Shown here in pieces: positions 12,045 to 23,210 of a stretch of 64,000 nt of DNA (positions within the stretch are counted from its first letter, which is position 1; each line of letters begins with the position of its first letter). Origin of the DNA: Ampullaceana balthica. Taxonomy: Eukaryota > Mollusca > Gastropoda > Lymnaeidae. The stretch lies in assembly GCA_944989445.1 (NCBI GenBank), contig CALYLW010001005.1, forward strand, positions 196,501 to 260,500, in the 5' to 3' direction. The position numbers were made by a program, and so were the translations under genes. Under the pieces are notes generated by a model that did no database searches, was not told where the DNA came from, and was given only the letters and a program-made list of their open reading frames with translations.

Positions 12045-12560
12045 TTAAGTTAGGGGTCCCTCGGGGCTCAGTGCTAGGAACCTGTTCCTAACATACAAGA
12101 ACAATCTCCCCCTGGCCTGCCAGCAAGACTGTTAGCAGACGAGGTGATAGTGGAGAAGTCGATTGCTAACAGGTCCGACCAAGATCAGCTACAAAAGGAG
12201 TAGGAGGAGATAATGAAATTTTCCATCTTGCAAATTGCCAGACCCTGACAGTGGTGAGAACTAACCACATTCTACAACACCGTGAGAACTAACCACATTC
12301 TACAACACCGTGAGAACTAACCACATTCTACAACACCGTGAGAACTAACCACATTCTACAACACCGTGAGAACTAACCACATTCTACAACACCGTGAGAA
12401 CTAACCACATTCTACAACACCGTGAGAACTAACCACATTCTACAACACCGTGAGAACTAACCACATTCTACAACACCGTGAGAACTAACCACATTCTACA
12501 ACACCGTGAGAACTAACCACATTCTACAACAACCTCACAAACTGTATCGTTATACTTTTT
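12045..12560 (+). pseudogene. Jockey-like LINE reverse transcriptase relic
   Basis: Conceptual translation in broken frames gives pieces typical of the reverse transcriptase core of jockey-type LINEs: GVP-GS-VLG near 12053-12075, then a degenerate LADEV in place of FADD near 12131, and SDQDQLQKE near 12177. Frameshifts and stops interrupt it. A 28-bp tandem array (12254-12530) sits in the stretch that would encode the conserved segment after the FADD box, so the array seems to have grown from LINE coding sequence. No terminal structures were found. Confidence 0.6.
12254..12530. repeat. 28-bp minisatellite, about 10 copies
   Basis: The unit is 28 bp, GTGAGAACTAACCACATTCT followed by ACAACACC. 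All copies look identical except the edges, so expansion is recent. It lies inside a LINE relic. Confidence 0.95.
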
Positions 12561-13717
12561 AGCCTTTTTTCCTTTAACGTCCATAGAGAGCTTCGATGGG
12601 ACAACAATAATGACACTAAATGCAGCTATGACTGGTAGTTCCAGCAAATAACAGCGAGAACGGCTCATTCCTGTCAAAGACAATCAGCAGATTGAACAAG
12701 ATTCTAACAGTTGAGTTAAAGGCTTGATAAATATTTGTGTAATTCAGTTATGTAAAGAGATGGGTAAAACGTTTGTCTTCTATCAGCGAAGAAAAAACCC
12801 TCTGGATGAGGGGAAAACTCTTGATTCTTTATAAGGGAAAAAAATAATGGCACAGAGGTTGGAATGTATCATCCTACGCCACTAGCATATTTTTAAAGAA
12901 ATTTAAAAAACAAATTCTTTAAGAACACTCCATATACTTAAACCAATTATTTTAGAAATACATTTTAAAAACATGGACAACAACAACAGATTTTAAAATT
13001 TATTAAAGTGTTTCCTTATTTACATCATGTTAAAAATAGAATCTATATAATACTATATGTATAATTCACCAGAACAAGCACAAGACAAGTGCAAGTATGC
13101 ATGACGTATGACCCTCGCTAGGGTCGGCAACTCACAGTTTATGATTGGCAAGCTAGGGTGGTGCAGGTAGCTAACCTCAGTTCATATGTCTTGAGAATAA
13201 CAATGCGTCGGTGGTCCCCCTCTCCACGACGTTCAATCACGTTGTTCTGAATTCTTCATGCTGTAGTTTGTGTCTGTTCTTTTCCTCCTTTCCTTGCACT
13301 ATATATGAGCACGTAAACGGCGTATGCTATGCCACGGGTCGTATCTAGTAATTATTAAATGCTGTAATAACCAACTCTGTGCATAGATTTTGTTTTCCTT
13401 TTCAAAAAAGTACTTTATGAGAGATGGCTTTGTAAAGCAAAAAATAAATAAATAAATAAAAATAAAGCAGACATTTCCTAAAAATATTATTTTGAATATT
13501 TTATTTTGCAAGTAAATATACAAGTTTAAAGATAAACTCATCTCACACCACCCCCACCCCACCCACTCCTCCAGCCCAACCACCCCCAACGCACCCACTC
13601 CTCCAGCCCAACCACCCCCACCCCTCCTCCACCCCTCACATACACGCACACAGAGGCGTCACTAGGGTGGGTGTCACCCGGGGCGGTAGCTCATGGTGTC
13701 ACCCCTTCACGACTGAA

Positions 13718-14105
13718 GGGGCCGTCCATAAATGACGTCACGCGAGGTTGCCGATATTTACCCCACCCTCCCCAAGCGTCATACTTTGTCACAAAAACTT
13801 AGACCCCACCCCTTTTTTACGATATGACGTCACAAAGCTTTGACACCCCTCCCCCAAGCCGTATTTTCTCAATAAAAATTAGCATGTTGCAAATTATTTG
13901 TTGTCATTTAAATATGTATTTAGGATAAGTCTGCACTGTAATATCGTAACACGCGTGAAGTCATTGAAAACGTAATTAAATAAATGGTAAACAATCAAAT
14001 ATTTAAGTGGAACTTTTATTTAAAGTTTCACTTTTTTGATGTGACGTCATATTTCTTAAACACCCCCCTCCTCGTACCACATCGTCACAGATGCGTGGAC
14101 CCCTA
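13718..14105. mobile_element. GGGGCCGTCCATA-type MITE fragment
   Basis: It begins GGGGCCGTCCATAAATGACG. A degenerate complement, GCGTGGACCCCT, appears at the right. The inside has CGTCATACTTTGTCACA and repeated GACGTCA motifs. The same terminus is far better preserved at 56928-57173. No clear target duplication was seen. Confidence 0.45.
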
Positions 14106-14199
14106 TGGCGGATTAAAAGGGGGGGGGGTGCTGAACGGGCTAAAGCTCCCAATAATTTAAGGGCCCCCAAACTTTTTATGAATTATAGTGTATAATAAA

Positions 14200-15980
14200 G
14201 ATGCAGGCCATTATGTTTGTATGAATCCCTGAAAATGCCTTGGACAGTCATACGGCAATGCTGCAAATGAGTAGGAAGTATAACGGAAACCAGGCTATTC
14301 TTCGTGAGAAGTGCATTGTAGCTCATTATGTGCCGTGCACAGCTCATTACTTTAATTTGGTTGGGAAAAGAGCAGCAGGTTGTCCTACTGCGGTCAGATT
14401 TTTTTGTCTTCTGCAAAATCTTTATACCCGACTTGTTGCATCTACTCATCGTTGACAGGTTTTTAAAAAACAAATGAAATTGATACATGCTAACAAAGCA
14501 TTGCCTGACACAAGATGGTCAGCCTGACATTATGCTGTAAGGTCTGTTAATAGCTCATACCATGAGAATATCGCAGCACTGGAAGAATTAGCAACGAATA
14601 AAAATCAGCCACGTGACTGCCGACTTGAAGAAGAAGGATTTCTAAAGGAAATTGAACAACTGGAAGTCGCTATTTTACTTGAAATTTGGGAAACAATTTT
14701 AGAAAGGAGGTTTCTCATTGAGTTTGTTAAAAAATAGCATTCTTAATTTTATTCCTATGAAGACAAAGGAAAGGAAAAGTCCGTGGTAAAAACAGTGTAA
14801 ACAATACTATCAAACAAAAAAGAAAGCGTCAGTTTGATAAAGGGACATCAACAAAACAGTATTCTCCTGGAGAAAAAAAATTCAAGATTGAGGTAGTTCT
14901 GGTAATCATTGACAAACTTTCTTAAGCCCTACAACATTGGTTAGGTGCATATAAATACATCCATGAGAAATTTGGCTTTCTTACAAACCTAACTGAGCTC
15001 AGCACTTTCGCCACCCGATGGGCAGCAGCCAAGTTAATGGAAGAACATTCAAGTGATTTCGAAGAAGGGGTCAGGTAAATCCGAAGCAACCGTTTCGTCC
15101 CCCTCAATTTACTAGCAACGCCATCGAGCGGTGCCGGTTTAGGGCCAGGAGCGCTTGTACGGATTAGCAAAAAGTGCCGCGAAGAACGCATTGGACGCCA
15201 GCTCTGAGGAAACATTCCAGTGGGGGTTGCACCCTAGGTAGGTCTTTGATGATCCCCCGGTCTGCGGCGGTCCTAACCATGGAGACCCGTGTGCTTTGCC
15301 GGGATGGCGCCAAAGTGGTAGCGGGTCGTAGTAGGAAATTCCATAAGCTCCTTGTGAGGGCAACTTAGTGGGAGGCATCTTCGACTGTATGTCATGTCAG
15401 AAGCGACCGCTTTTTTTTTGGGGGGGGGGTGTCCAGCTGTTACGTCCCTTTGGTGGCCAGATAGCTAAGGGGGCCTTCCGGGAAGATCCATAAAGAGCAC
15501 TAGGCTCGGGACTTCTGATTTTCTTCCACATGTAGGTTCATGAGTGATTTCGAAGACTGCTTACCTTCAGAATTAGTCCAATTTTCAGAACTCTTACAAA
15601 AGTTATTGTCCAGCCCCATGCTCAGGGTAAGGAAAAGGAATTAGCACAAAGCGAAACTCAAAAAACTTGCACAGAGCTAAAAAAATATTCTGCTTTTGAA
15701 TGAGCTATATTTCACACAGTCCTTTACAAATGTACACATCGCACTTCGCATCTATCTTTCAATGATGACATCAAACTGCAGTTGAGAGTGATCCTTTTCA
15801 AATTTGAAAAGAATATATAATGTTTTAGAATTTGCATGGGACGAAAAAGGCTGAATATGCTCTCTCTAATGAGCATTGAAAAGGAACTTGTAAGCTTACT
15901 CAGCTTTATTGACTTGATTGAAAACTTCGCCATTTGAAAAATTCGCAAACGAAAGTTGTAGGTTGAAATAATAATCATAA
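14200..15980 (+). pseudogene. hAT transposase relic (ZMYM/TTF-type)
   Basis: Broken frames carry recognisable hAT transposase segments. Near 14264 there is MSRKYNGNQAILREKC followed by HYFNLVG, matching the (M)SGKYNGxQA and AHxLNLV segments of TTF/ZMYM-type hAT proteins. Near 14500 there is LPDTRWSA, matching the conserved TRW motif. Near 15853 there is LMSIEKELV followed by FIDLIENFA, matching the C-terminal hAT dimerisation region. Stops, frameshifts and a 477-bp insertion (15066-15542) separate them. It cannot make a functional transposase. Confidence 0.75.
15066..15542. mobile_element. 477-bp insertion with 14-bp target duplication
   Basis: The 14-bp sequence AGTGATTTCGAAGA occurs at 15052-15065 and again at 15543-15556, on either side of sequence that interrupts the hAT transposase relic. 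The insert is GC-richer than its surroundings and has a T8G10-type run near 15411-15430. No A-tail, TIR or coding domain was recognised. A long direct duplication suggests target-primed insertion of a LINE or SINE fragment, but the family is unknown to me. Confidence 0.65.
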
Positions 15981-17280
15981 ATATTTTTCAATAATTTTTG
16001 TTATTTCAAATAGAGAAAAGAATTCGTTACCTCATGATTTTGTTTTTTAAAAATACGGAATAACGCGTAATACTATTCTTTACGGGGGCGCGTTCGTAAG
16101 CACTAAACAGCGTAAGTCGGGATGGGACCGTCGTAACCGGAGGACTACTTGTATATAAACATGCGTATCTATGCTTTCACGCCTTTAATAAATATATATA
16201 TATATAAAATATAATCTCAAAGACATTGAAATCATAATTTTCCTCAAGAAAAACATCTACAAAGAAAACCCATCTTTTGATTTTTTTTCTTTGGGGGGGG
16301 GTGATACAAATCGTATTCCCCCCACCCCCACTGGGGTGGATGGAGTCGTGAGGGGGGATTCGTTCATGCTGTCGGTTTGTGCAAGCCCAAATGGCTTTAC
16401 ATCTTTTAAAACAGAAGACACTGCCTCTTTCATTCCAGCCTTTTTTAAAGATCTCTCTGCTGCGACTATTTCTTTTCTTTTTTTCCTAATTTGTTTTAAT
16501 GTTGTTCGTGTGTTGGGACTGTTTTATTATTGCATGTTAACTGATATTTTTTAATAAGAATTTTTCGCGTTTAACGTATTTAATTGTATTTCTTAATTTC
16601 TTTCTAGATTAAAAAATGTGTCATCTTTTGTTTTCTGACATAAAATCGTACACAGTAAAATTTTAGGCTCGGGTGTCACCCCCTGATGGGTGTCACCCGG
16701 GGCGGCCCGCCCCCCCCCCGCCCCCCCCCCTAGTGACGCCACTGCACGCACACGTAGTCTTTTAGGTAGAAAGCATTTAAAGAAATATTTAATTATGTTA
16801 AAAAAATTTTGTTGTTTAAGATCCTATTTGATTAAAGGTATTTTGTTAAAGAAGTTGTTCAAAAATAGTTGTAATCTATTCTGGACTTAAAATAAAATTT
16901 AATATGTTGTATCTTTTGCACAGATAGCAGATTTGAAAAAATTAAAATGTCACAAATGACGTCATAGTTCGGCAAGTAACCGGTAGCTACCATGTTGCAA
17001 AATTAAGTGTACAAAAGAAAAAAAATCGAAATCATTTTACTTAAATTATCAAAAGCTATAAATAGCTCCCTGACTAATGTAAATGACTGTGGGAACACGC
17101 CATGTTCTAAATATATTTGACGAAACATACATTAATCAGGGGTGGTATTGGTTCACACCTGGTGGCATATTTGGAGAGGGGAGTAAAGGCTAAATTTAAT
17201 CAAATTATAAATTACCATTTATCACGAGATAATATCTCCTAAAGGTAAAATAATCGCTAAAAGGCATTTATGGTTTCGAC

Positions 17281-17455
17281 CATGTTCCCTCTAAGGTTCG
17301 TTGGTCAGTGTGCAAAGTGAAAAACTCGTGTTCAAAGTTGCACAGCATCCATATATTGTGCAATATTTTTACCAAATTTGCTGCGTGGTAATTCTAAACT
17401 GCTGCGCGGCGTTGGTCAGATATCTGCGTGGCCGCGCAGCTTAAAGGGAACATTG
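17281..17455. mobile_element. Small hAT-like MITE, inverted copy
   Basis: Starts CATGTTCCCTCTAAGG and ends CTTAAAGGGAACATTG. Its interior GCTGCGCGGC and TTTGCACA motifs match the reverse complement of 7300-7476. Flanks GTTTCGAC and ATTTCGGG agree at 5 of 8 positions. Confidence 0.6.
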
Positions 17456-17692
17456 ATTTCGGGTGCATCCATTTTGGTGAAAGATAGCTATCTAGTTCAT
17501 AGGTATTGATTGAAATACAACCCAGTTAAGATTTCTTGAAGGTTTAGGTCTAAAGAACTTAAAGCTTAGCATGGTGGCAATAATAAAAAAGGCAACATAA
17601 ATTTGAAGCCTAATTTTCTTTCTAAAAATTAATTTTTATTTTTAAAAAAAAGTTGTAATCTAGTATCCAAATATATTCAGCACGTATCCAAA

Positions 17693-17891
17693 CAGAGGCA
17701 TCACTTTGGGAGTGCGGGGGGGGCGCAGAACACATCGAGTAACATCATCACAAGAGTTGACAACAAAATTTAAAATACTGCATGTTCCCGTTATTTGGCA
17801 CTGGCAGACTCGGAGGAGGTCTATGGGTAAGTAGTGAGGGAGTGACACTATGAGCTACCGCAATGCGTGTCAAACCCTAGTGACGCCTCTG
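17693..17891. mobile_element. Short hAT MITE related to 13651-16744
   Basis: Ends CAGAGGCATCACTTTGGG and CCCTAGTGACGCCTCTG are nearly the termini of the 3.1-kb hAT element. Flanks TATCCAAA and GATCCAAT match at 6 of 8. At 199 bp it can only be mobilised in trans. Confidence 0.7.
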
Positions 17892-19760
17892 GATCCAATA
17901 TCATACAGCGCCAAAACTCACAAAGTTTGACATAACGCATCAAACCTTAAAATACTTAAATGAAATTTTAAGAAATTGATTAATTTCTGAGGCTTAAATA
18001 AATGTCTAAAAATGCGTAGATCTATTTGTCCTTATTTTATTATACAAGTAAACTCATGAAGTGTTTTATTTTGTGTGTGTTTTTAAAAAATATGGATTAG
18101 CGCAATATCAGATCACACGTTTTTGAGAAAAAGAATAGTTGAACTGATTAAAATGATACCACTTGGGCTTGGAAGCTCTCAGACAAAGTATTTTCCGTTC
18201 ACCCCACCACCACCCACATTCACATACACTTTTCCATCGGAGACGATTAAATGCATTTGCCGGAGATATTTCGGAGATAGCGTTCAAATAATAATAGTAA
18301 ACTTTGCATAAAACCACTACATTTATGTTTTCACGTTTGTATGGATGAGAGGTATGGCAAATTCAAAGTCTGCCAACTGCTTGATTTTTATTTAGATCAG
18401 ACACCAGAGAATTTTACTGTCATCCTAGCACAGTTGAAGTATAAAAGTACATGTGATTGATTATCCCTTATCTTAATTTTAGTGTTAAGTTGCTTATTTA
18501 AAATATTTTTTTCAGCTGTTAAATTATAATTATGTATTTGAAGAAAGATATTCATACACTGTTTTAATATTTAATTATCTCTGCTTGGTTGAAGCAGTCC
18601 GCAAGATTAAACCGTATTAAAATATATATTGGTAATATTTCTGTTTAATGTCAGATTTAGGTAAGCGAACTGACCTTTTAAAAAAAAACAGGAGAAACAT
18701 AACAACAGTATGACGACAAACGGTCAGATTCCCACATTCATAAGTAGGAAGATGAAAATTAAGGTGTCCATTTCATTATTTATTAATTTTTTTTTAGATA
18801 TATGCCTGTTAATCTGAATGAGGCTTAGATGTTGTCACACCCTGGTTCAAGTTTGAGAAGAGTAAGCAAGTTTGAGAAGAGTAAGAAATTTAAGAATATT
18901 ATTTTTCAGAATTCAAGTAGGAGTGGAGAAGCCTGAGAAGGCTACGGCTACGGTACTATCTACGGCATACATTTTCATCTACGTCTTGTCACTCTTGTCT
19001 CTCGTTCTTGTGTCACTTTGTGAAGTGAATGCACTGTGGGAGTGTAGTATAGGCAAAGGCCAGTAATAAATGTTTTATAAAAAATACACTACTAATATAA
19101 CTTAATATAAGTTTTAGTTAGTAAAACTTTTTTTAAATTCGATTAGTGATTAGTCCATTTACAGGCAGATTGTTAGGTATTATTAATAGTTTATTATATT
19201 TATATATTATATATTTTATTAATAGCCCTATTTACTAATTTAGCCTCTTTAAAACTATTTACTATTTTAAAAAACGAAGTGTCTATTGCTACGACTAGTC
19301 GTAACACTAGCCTGTAAACTACTGCTACGACTAGTCGTAAAAATATGCTATGTGACAACGTGATTGACATCAACGTGAATGTGCTGTATTTTAACTATGC
19401 TAGTAGTTCAATACTAATACTAAACATTAGTTCTCATAATCAAATTTCATGATAACTAAGTAAGCCAATTAATGAATTTTAAAGGTAAAAATTAAAAACT
19501 TGATTGCTGTCCATTTAATGACAAATAGTTATTATTTAAAAAAATCTTAATTTGACATGAGCTTCCCTAAGTGAAGCGATAGGCGGATGGATGATTGATT
19601 GTTGTTAAAACTGATAGGTGTTTCAAACCCGGTTGCCGGCAAATTTTTTTAAATTTAATTGTTTTTAAAAAAAAATTTTTTATTTTTAAATTATTATTTT
19701 TTTTAATTATTATTTTTTAAAACCACAATGAGTGTGCTGGTTATTGTAATTTTTATACTA
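17892..19760. other. AT-rich sequence, no gene recognised
   Basis: Nothing codes convincingly. A 14-bp perfect palindrome, TACGACTAGTCGTA, occurs twice at 19294-19342, and a related block appears inverted at 28868-28935 on the far side of the retrotransposon. A T-rich run fills 19640-19735. Confidence 0.4.
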
Positions 19761-21330
19761 CAGTCGAAACCGCTTATGTCGACGGCGTTGGGGTATGAAA
19801 AATGGCGTCGACATAACCGATGATCGAGATAAAACGAAATCCAATATGGCGGCAAAATATTAACATGTGCTTGAAATTTCTTTATGTACATGATTAATTA
19901 GTTAGCGTTAATTAGTGATGGGATGATTTATCGGAATCGTATCGGAACCCTAATATTTCTTCACTCTTTCCTAAGTCTAAGGTTGTAATGACCGTTCGTT
20001 TTTAAGGACCGTTTAAAATTTAAATATAACCATGGTTCCCACTCAGAGAAAACGGGAAAAAGTCGGGAATTCTTAAAAATAAATTCTCGGCCTTGAAAGT
20101 CGGGAAAAGTTATGACTAATCGGGAATTTATATATATATATATATATATAAATATATATACACATGCATATATATTTATGCCGAAGTAAAGGACTTTGAT
20201 TACGTTTCTGTCATGTTTGATTCCATTTATTTAATGAAAAATAAGTTACCAGTTTATAATTGTCTGCGCATGCGCTAAAAGGTTAAAGTTTACGCTTCGC
20301 CGTGTCACAGTCGCGTTTTCCGTCGTATCAGCGAATTTAAAATACAAATAAACAAATCAATATGGTTATTTTAAGTTTAATGCTTTTGATGTATATATAT
20401 TTATGCCGTAGTAAAGGACTTTGATTACGTCTCTGTCATGTTTCGATTCCATTTATTTAATGAAAAATAAGTTACCAGTTTATAATTGTCTGCGCATGCG
20501 CTAAAAGGTCAAAGTTTACGCTTCGCCGTGTCGCAGTCGCGTTTGCCATCGTATCCGCGAATTTAAAATACAAATAAACAAATCAATATGGTTATTTTAA
20601 GTTTAATGCTTTTGATGTATATATATATTTATGCCGTAGTAAAGGACTTTGATTACGTCTCTGTCATGTTTCGATTCCATTTATTTAATGAAAAATAAGT
20701 TACCAGTTTATAATTGTCTGCGCATGCGCTAAAAGGTCAAAGTTTACGCTTCGCCGTGTCGCAGTCGCGTTTGCCATCGTATCCGCGAATTTAAAATACA
20801 AATAAACAAATCAATATGGTTATTTTAAGTTTAATGCTTTTGACGTGCAGGATATCTGTTAATTAACTATCAGAACGTTCTCGAATTTCCTCAGTCAATC
20901 AAACTTTGTAATATAAATAAAACTATTGTGGCCTTGACCGTTGATCACAGCACGCTGTGGGCTGTGTGTACTGTGTTATCAGTTTCATCGTCACGCGCGT
21001 GTTAGTGTCACAGTCACTTATCTTACTGGTAACAAAGCAACAACAACAAACTTTTAAAAGAATAATAATTTATTAATTTTTTTATTTAATTATATAAAAA
21101 CCACCGTCGATTCTCGATACAAACCTTTATTTTCAACCGACGAAAATCGAGTTAAGTTGCAAATTTGGCCCTCTTTTGTGCTCGAGATACTAGGTTTCGG
21201 CGACATAAAAGAATCGACATTACCGATGAGAAAATGCTAAGACAAAGAGAGAATTTGGCGGTTCCAAAAAAAAACGTCGACATAATAGGGTGGTCGATAT
21301 AACCGAGCTCGAGATAAGTGGGTTCGACTG
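19761..21330. mobile_element. Pogo-like non-autonomous element, copy 1
   Basis: The element is flanked by TA on both sides. Its ends are inverted: CAGTCGAAACCGCTTATGTC at the left and GATAAGTGGGTTCGACTG at the right. TA duplication and CAGTCGAA-type ends fit pogo/Tigger relatives of Tc1/mariner. The interior has no transposase. It carries three tandem units of about 225-235 bp (20170-20840), each starting TTTATGCCG(A/T)AGTAAAGG. A copy with nearly the same structure is at 50756-52319 and a diverged one at 56502-58106. Confidence 0.8.
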
Positions 21331-21659
21331 TACTTATGAAATGCGGACAAGTTTTTATAAAATGTAGATCTTAGAATACACACACTCCTGCCTGTAAATA
21401 AATATAAAGCCAGATCCATTAATTATTGTATATTAGGCGTAATATATATATAATATGGGGGACCGATATATCGGCAATATCGGTATCGGTAGCATGTAAA
21501 GGTCCCGATATTGACGTCACCGATATTTCATAATGACATTTTGACAAAAAAAAAGGAAACAAAAAAACTATCATTTAGATTTACAATATCTCGACAAATT
21601 AATACATCGACCGAGATACCGGTATTGAAATAGTCAAAAGAGTCCTAGTATTAATATGT

Positions 21660-22009
21660 GCAGCCACGATACAGTGTGCCATGTGCTTTGATATTGTTTA
21701 GGTATCGGCCGATTTTCGTATGCTCAGAAATACTGTGTAAATATATAACATGTAAACATTATGTTCACGTAATTACTCTAATAGCAAAGATGCACGCAGA
21801 ATCGCAGATGTCTAAAACATTTCGTTTCGTATGGAATAACAAAATGTACCGTGTGAAGACTTGTTGTCATTGGCAACCATACAACCTTTCAACCTCATTT
21901 TCACTCTATTTTTATTACTTTGTTCTCATTGTTTCATTCATAAAAGGTGGCCGTGTGCAAAAGCCATTAAACTATTGGTTAGAATTAATAATTATGAGTC
22001 AACGTTGAA
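21660..22009 (-). repeat. Unclassified repeat shared with 57650-57880
   Basis: The stretch around 21800-22000 (GATGCACGCAGAATCGC... to CTATTGGTTAGAATTAAT) is the reverse complement of about 57650-57850, with high similarity in blocks such as TTCATTCATAA, CAACCTTTCAACCTCATTTT and TTGTTGTCATTGGCAACCAT. It runs into the assembly gap. The overlapping frames show no known domain. Confidence 0.7.
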
Positions 22010-22150
22010 NNNNNNNNNNNNNNNNNNNNNNNNNNNNNNNNNNNNNNNNNNNNNNNNNNNNNNNNNNNNNNNNNNNNNNNNNNNNNNNNNNNNNNNNNNN
22101 NNNNNNNNNNNNNNNNNNNNNNNNNNNNNNNNNNNNNNNNNNNNNNNNNN
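22010..22150. other. Assembly gap (141 N)
   Basis: A run of N replaces sequence just where the first about 88 bases of the 5' LTR should be, judged from the 3' LTR. The gap size is close to what that LTR start plus a short flank would need. Confidence 1.
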
Positions 22151-22373
22151 GTTGGGCGAACAGTTGTGTGTAGACTTCCGACATGGGAAGCATGATAGTG
22201 AATAACTCAAGATTTCCACGTTATATTACCTCAAATGATTCTTATGTGTACAATATATATAGTATATTAAAGTTGTTTTGGATAAACGAATTCTTCAGTG
22301 AATTATTGTGCACAAGATTAATTACTGTGAGAACGCCTACATAAAAGAGAAATATAAAGTATACATCGTTACA
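22151..22373 (+). repeat. 5' LTR, visible part
   Basis: Begins GTTGGGCGAACAGT at the gap edge and ends ACATCGTTACA. It aligns with 28391-28613 with a few substitutions and one-base indels. The missing first 88 bases lie in the gap. Confidence 0.92.
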
Positions 22374-22374
22374 T

Positions 22375-22392
22375 TGGTGTCGAAGTAAAAGT
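22375..22392 (+). promoter_or_regulatory. Primer-binding site
   Basis: TGGTGTCGAAGTAAAAGT begins two bases after the 5' LTR end. TGG pairs with the CCA end of a tRNA, as in most LTR elements. It resembles TGGTGTCAGAAGT sites used with tRNA-Leu, but I cannot assign the tRNA. Confidence 0.7.
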
Positions 22393-23210
22393 TCCATGTG
22401 AACACTGTACAAGAGATTTCAAAAAGATGAAAGAGGTTTCGTGGAAATAAGTATTGGATATTTCCAAAAAAGGAAAGTATTCTTTAAAATAAGAAATAAT
22501 ACCAGCTATAGTATTTTTGAATATTCAAGTTCGTAAGAAGCTGTGAATAAACTTTTGTAGTTCAATGAAAATACAAGAAGATTTCAAAATGGCGGCATAA
22601 ACGGCAGATATCCGCAGTGTATAAAACTGGATCAGACTAGTTGGTTCTACGTCACATTCGACGACAGTACAAGCATACTACACAGTACTGGAATCTGGGT
22701 CGTGTAGGCTTACTGAATGGTGACACACGGTGAACATATATAGGTCGTGACGTCAACAGGCTCAGTGCTAGTTGATTCCAGGAAATATTTGTAAACATAA
22801 CATCGAACCGAGAAGCTATGGACCATGGACTATTCAATGTGTTGGTGTGAATTATAAATAAAGAAACGGAATTTTTATCCATTCATTGTGTGAAGAGTTT
22901 GATTATCGCAATTTTGGATTAATGGAATGAACTAAATTGTTTAAAAACTACTCGAAAATTGAAATTTTAACCAAGTGACTTTTCATTCAAAACGATCGGA
23001 CCATTTAATATATTTTGTCAATCTGAGGGAGCGTATATATAAAGTATACTAAAGATCCCGTGTGAGGATTCTTTTGTTGTCTCATCTTGTCGAAACTAGA
23101 TTTCATGGTTTAGACGTGTCACTTATTTGAACTTAACATTTTGAATTCAAGATATTTCATTTGGACGATTTATAACTTTATCAATATATATACATACATT
23201 CCTTACCGAA
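22393..23210 (+). other. Retrotransposon leader
   Basis: Untranslated leader between the primer-binding site and Gag-Pol, with stops in all frames. It would hold packaging and dimerisation signals, none of which can be identified by eye. Confidence 0.6.

Larger units (their letters stand above)
13651..16744 (+). mobile_element. hAT-superfamily DNA transposon, decayed
   Basis: A perfect 8-bp direct repeat, CACGCACA, flanks the element (13643-13650 and 16745-16752). The ends are inverted: CAGAGGCGTCACTAGGG at the left and CCCTAGTGACGCCACTG at the right. Subterminal GGGTGTCACCCGGGGCGG occurs in direct orientation near both ends. An 8-bp target duplication and CAG/CTG ends are hAT hallmarks. The interior holds a plus-strand transposase relic, a second small TIR repeat near the left end (13718-14105), and a 477-bp secondary insertion. 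A 199-bp relative lies at 17693-17891. Confidence 0.88.

Noticed and set aside
18872..19066. Small membrane protein of 64 residues
   Set aside because: It has a hydrophobic stretch, but it is an isolated short frame in AT-rich sequence with no splice, promoter or homology support.
21861..22219. Open frames across the N run
   Set aside because: They consist largely of undetermined residues and are produced by the gap.
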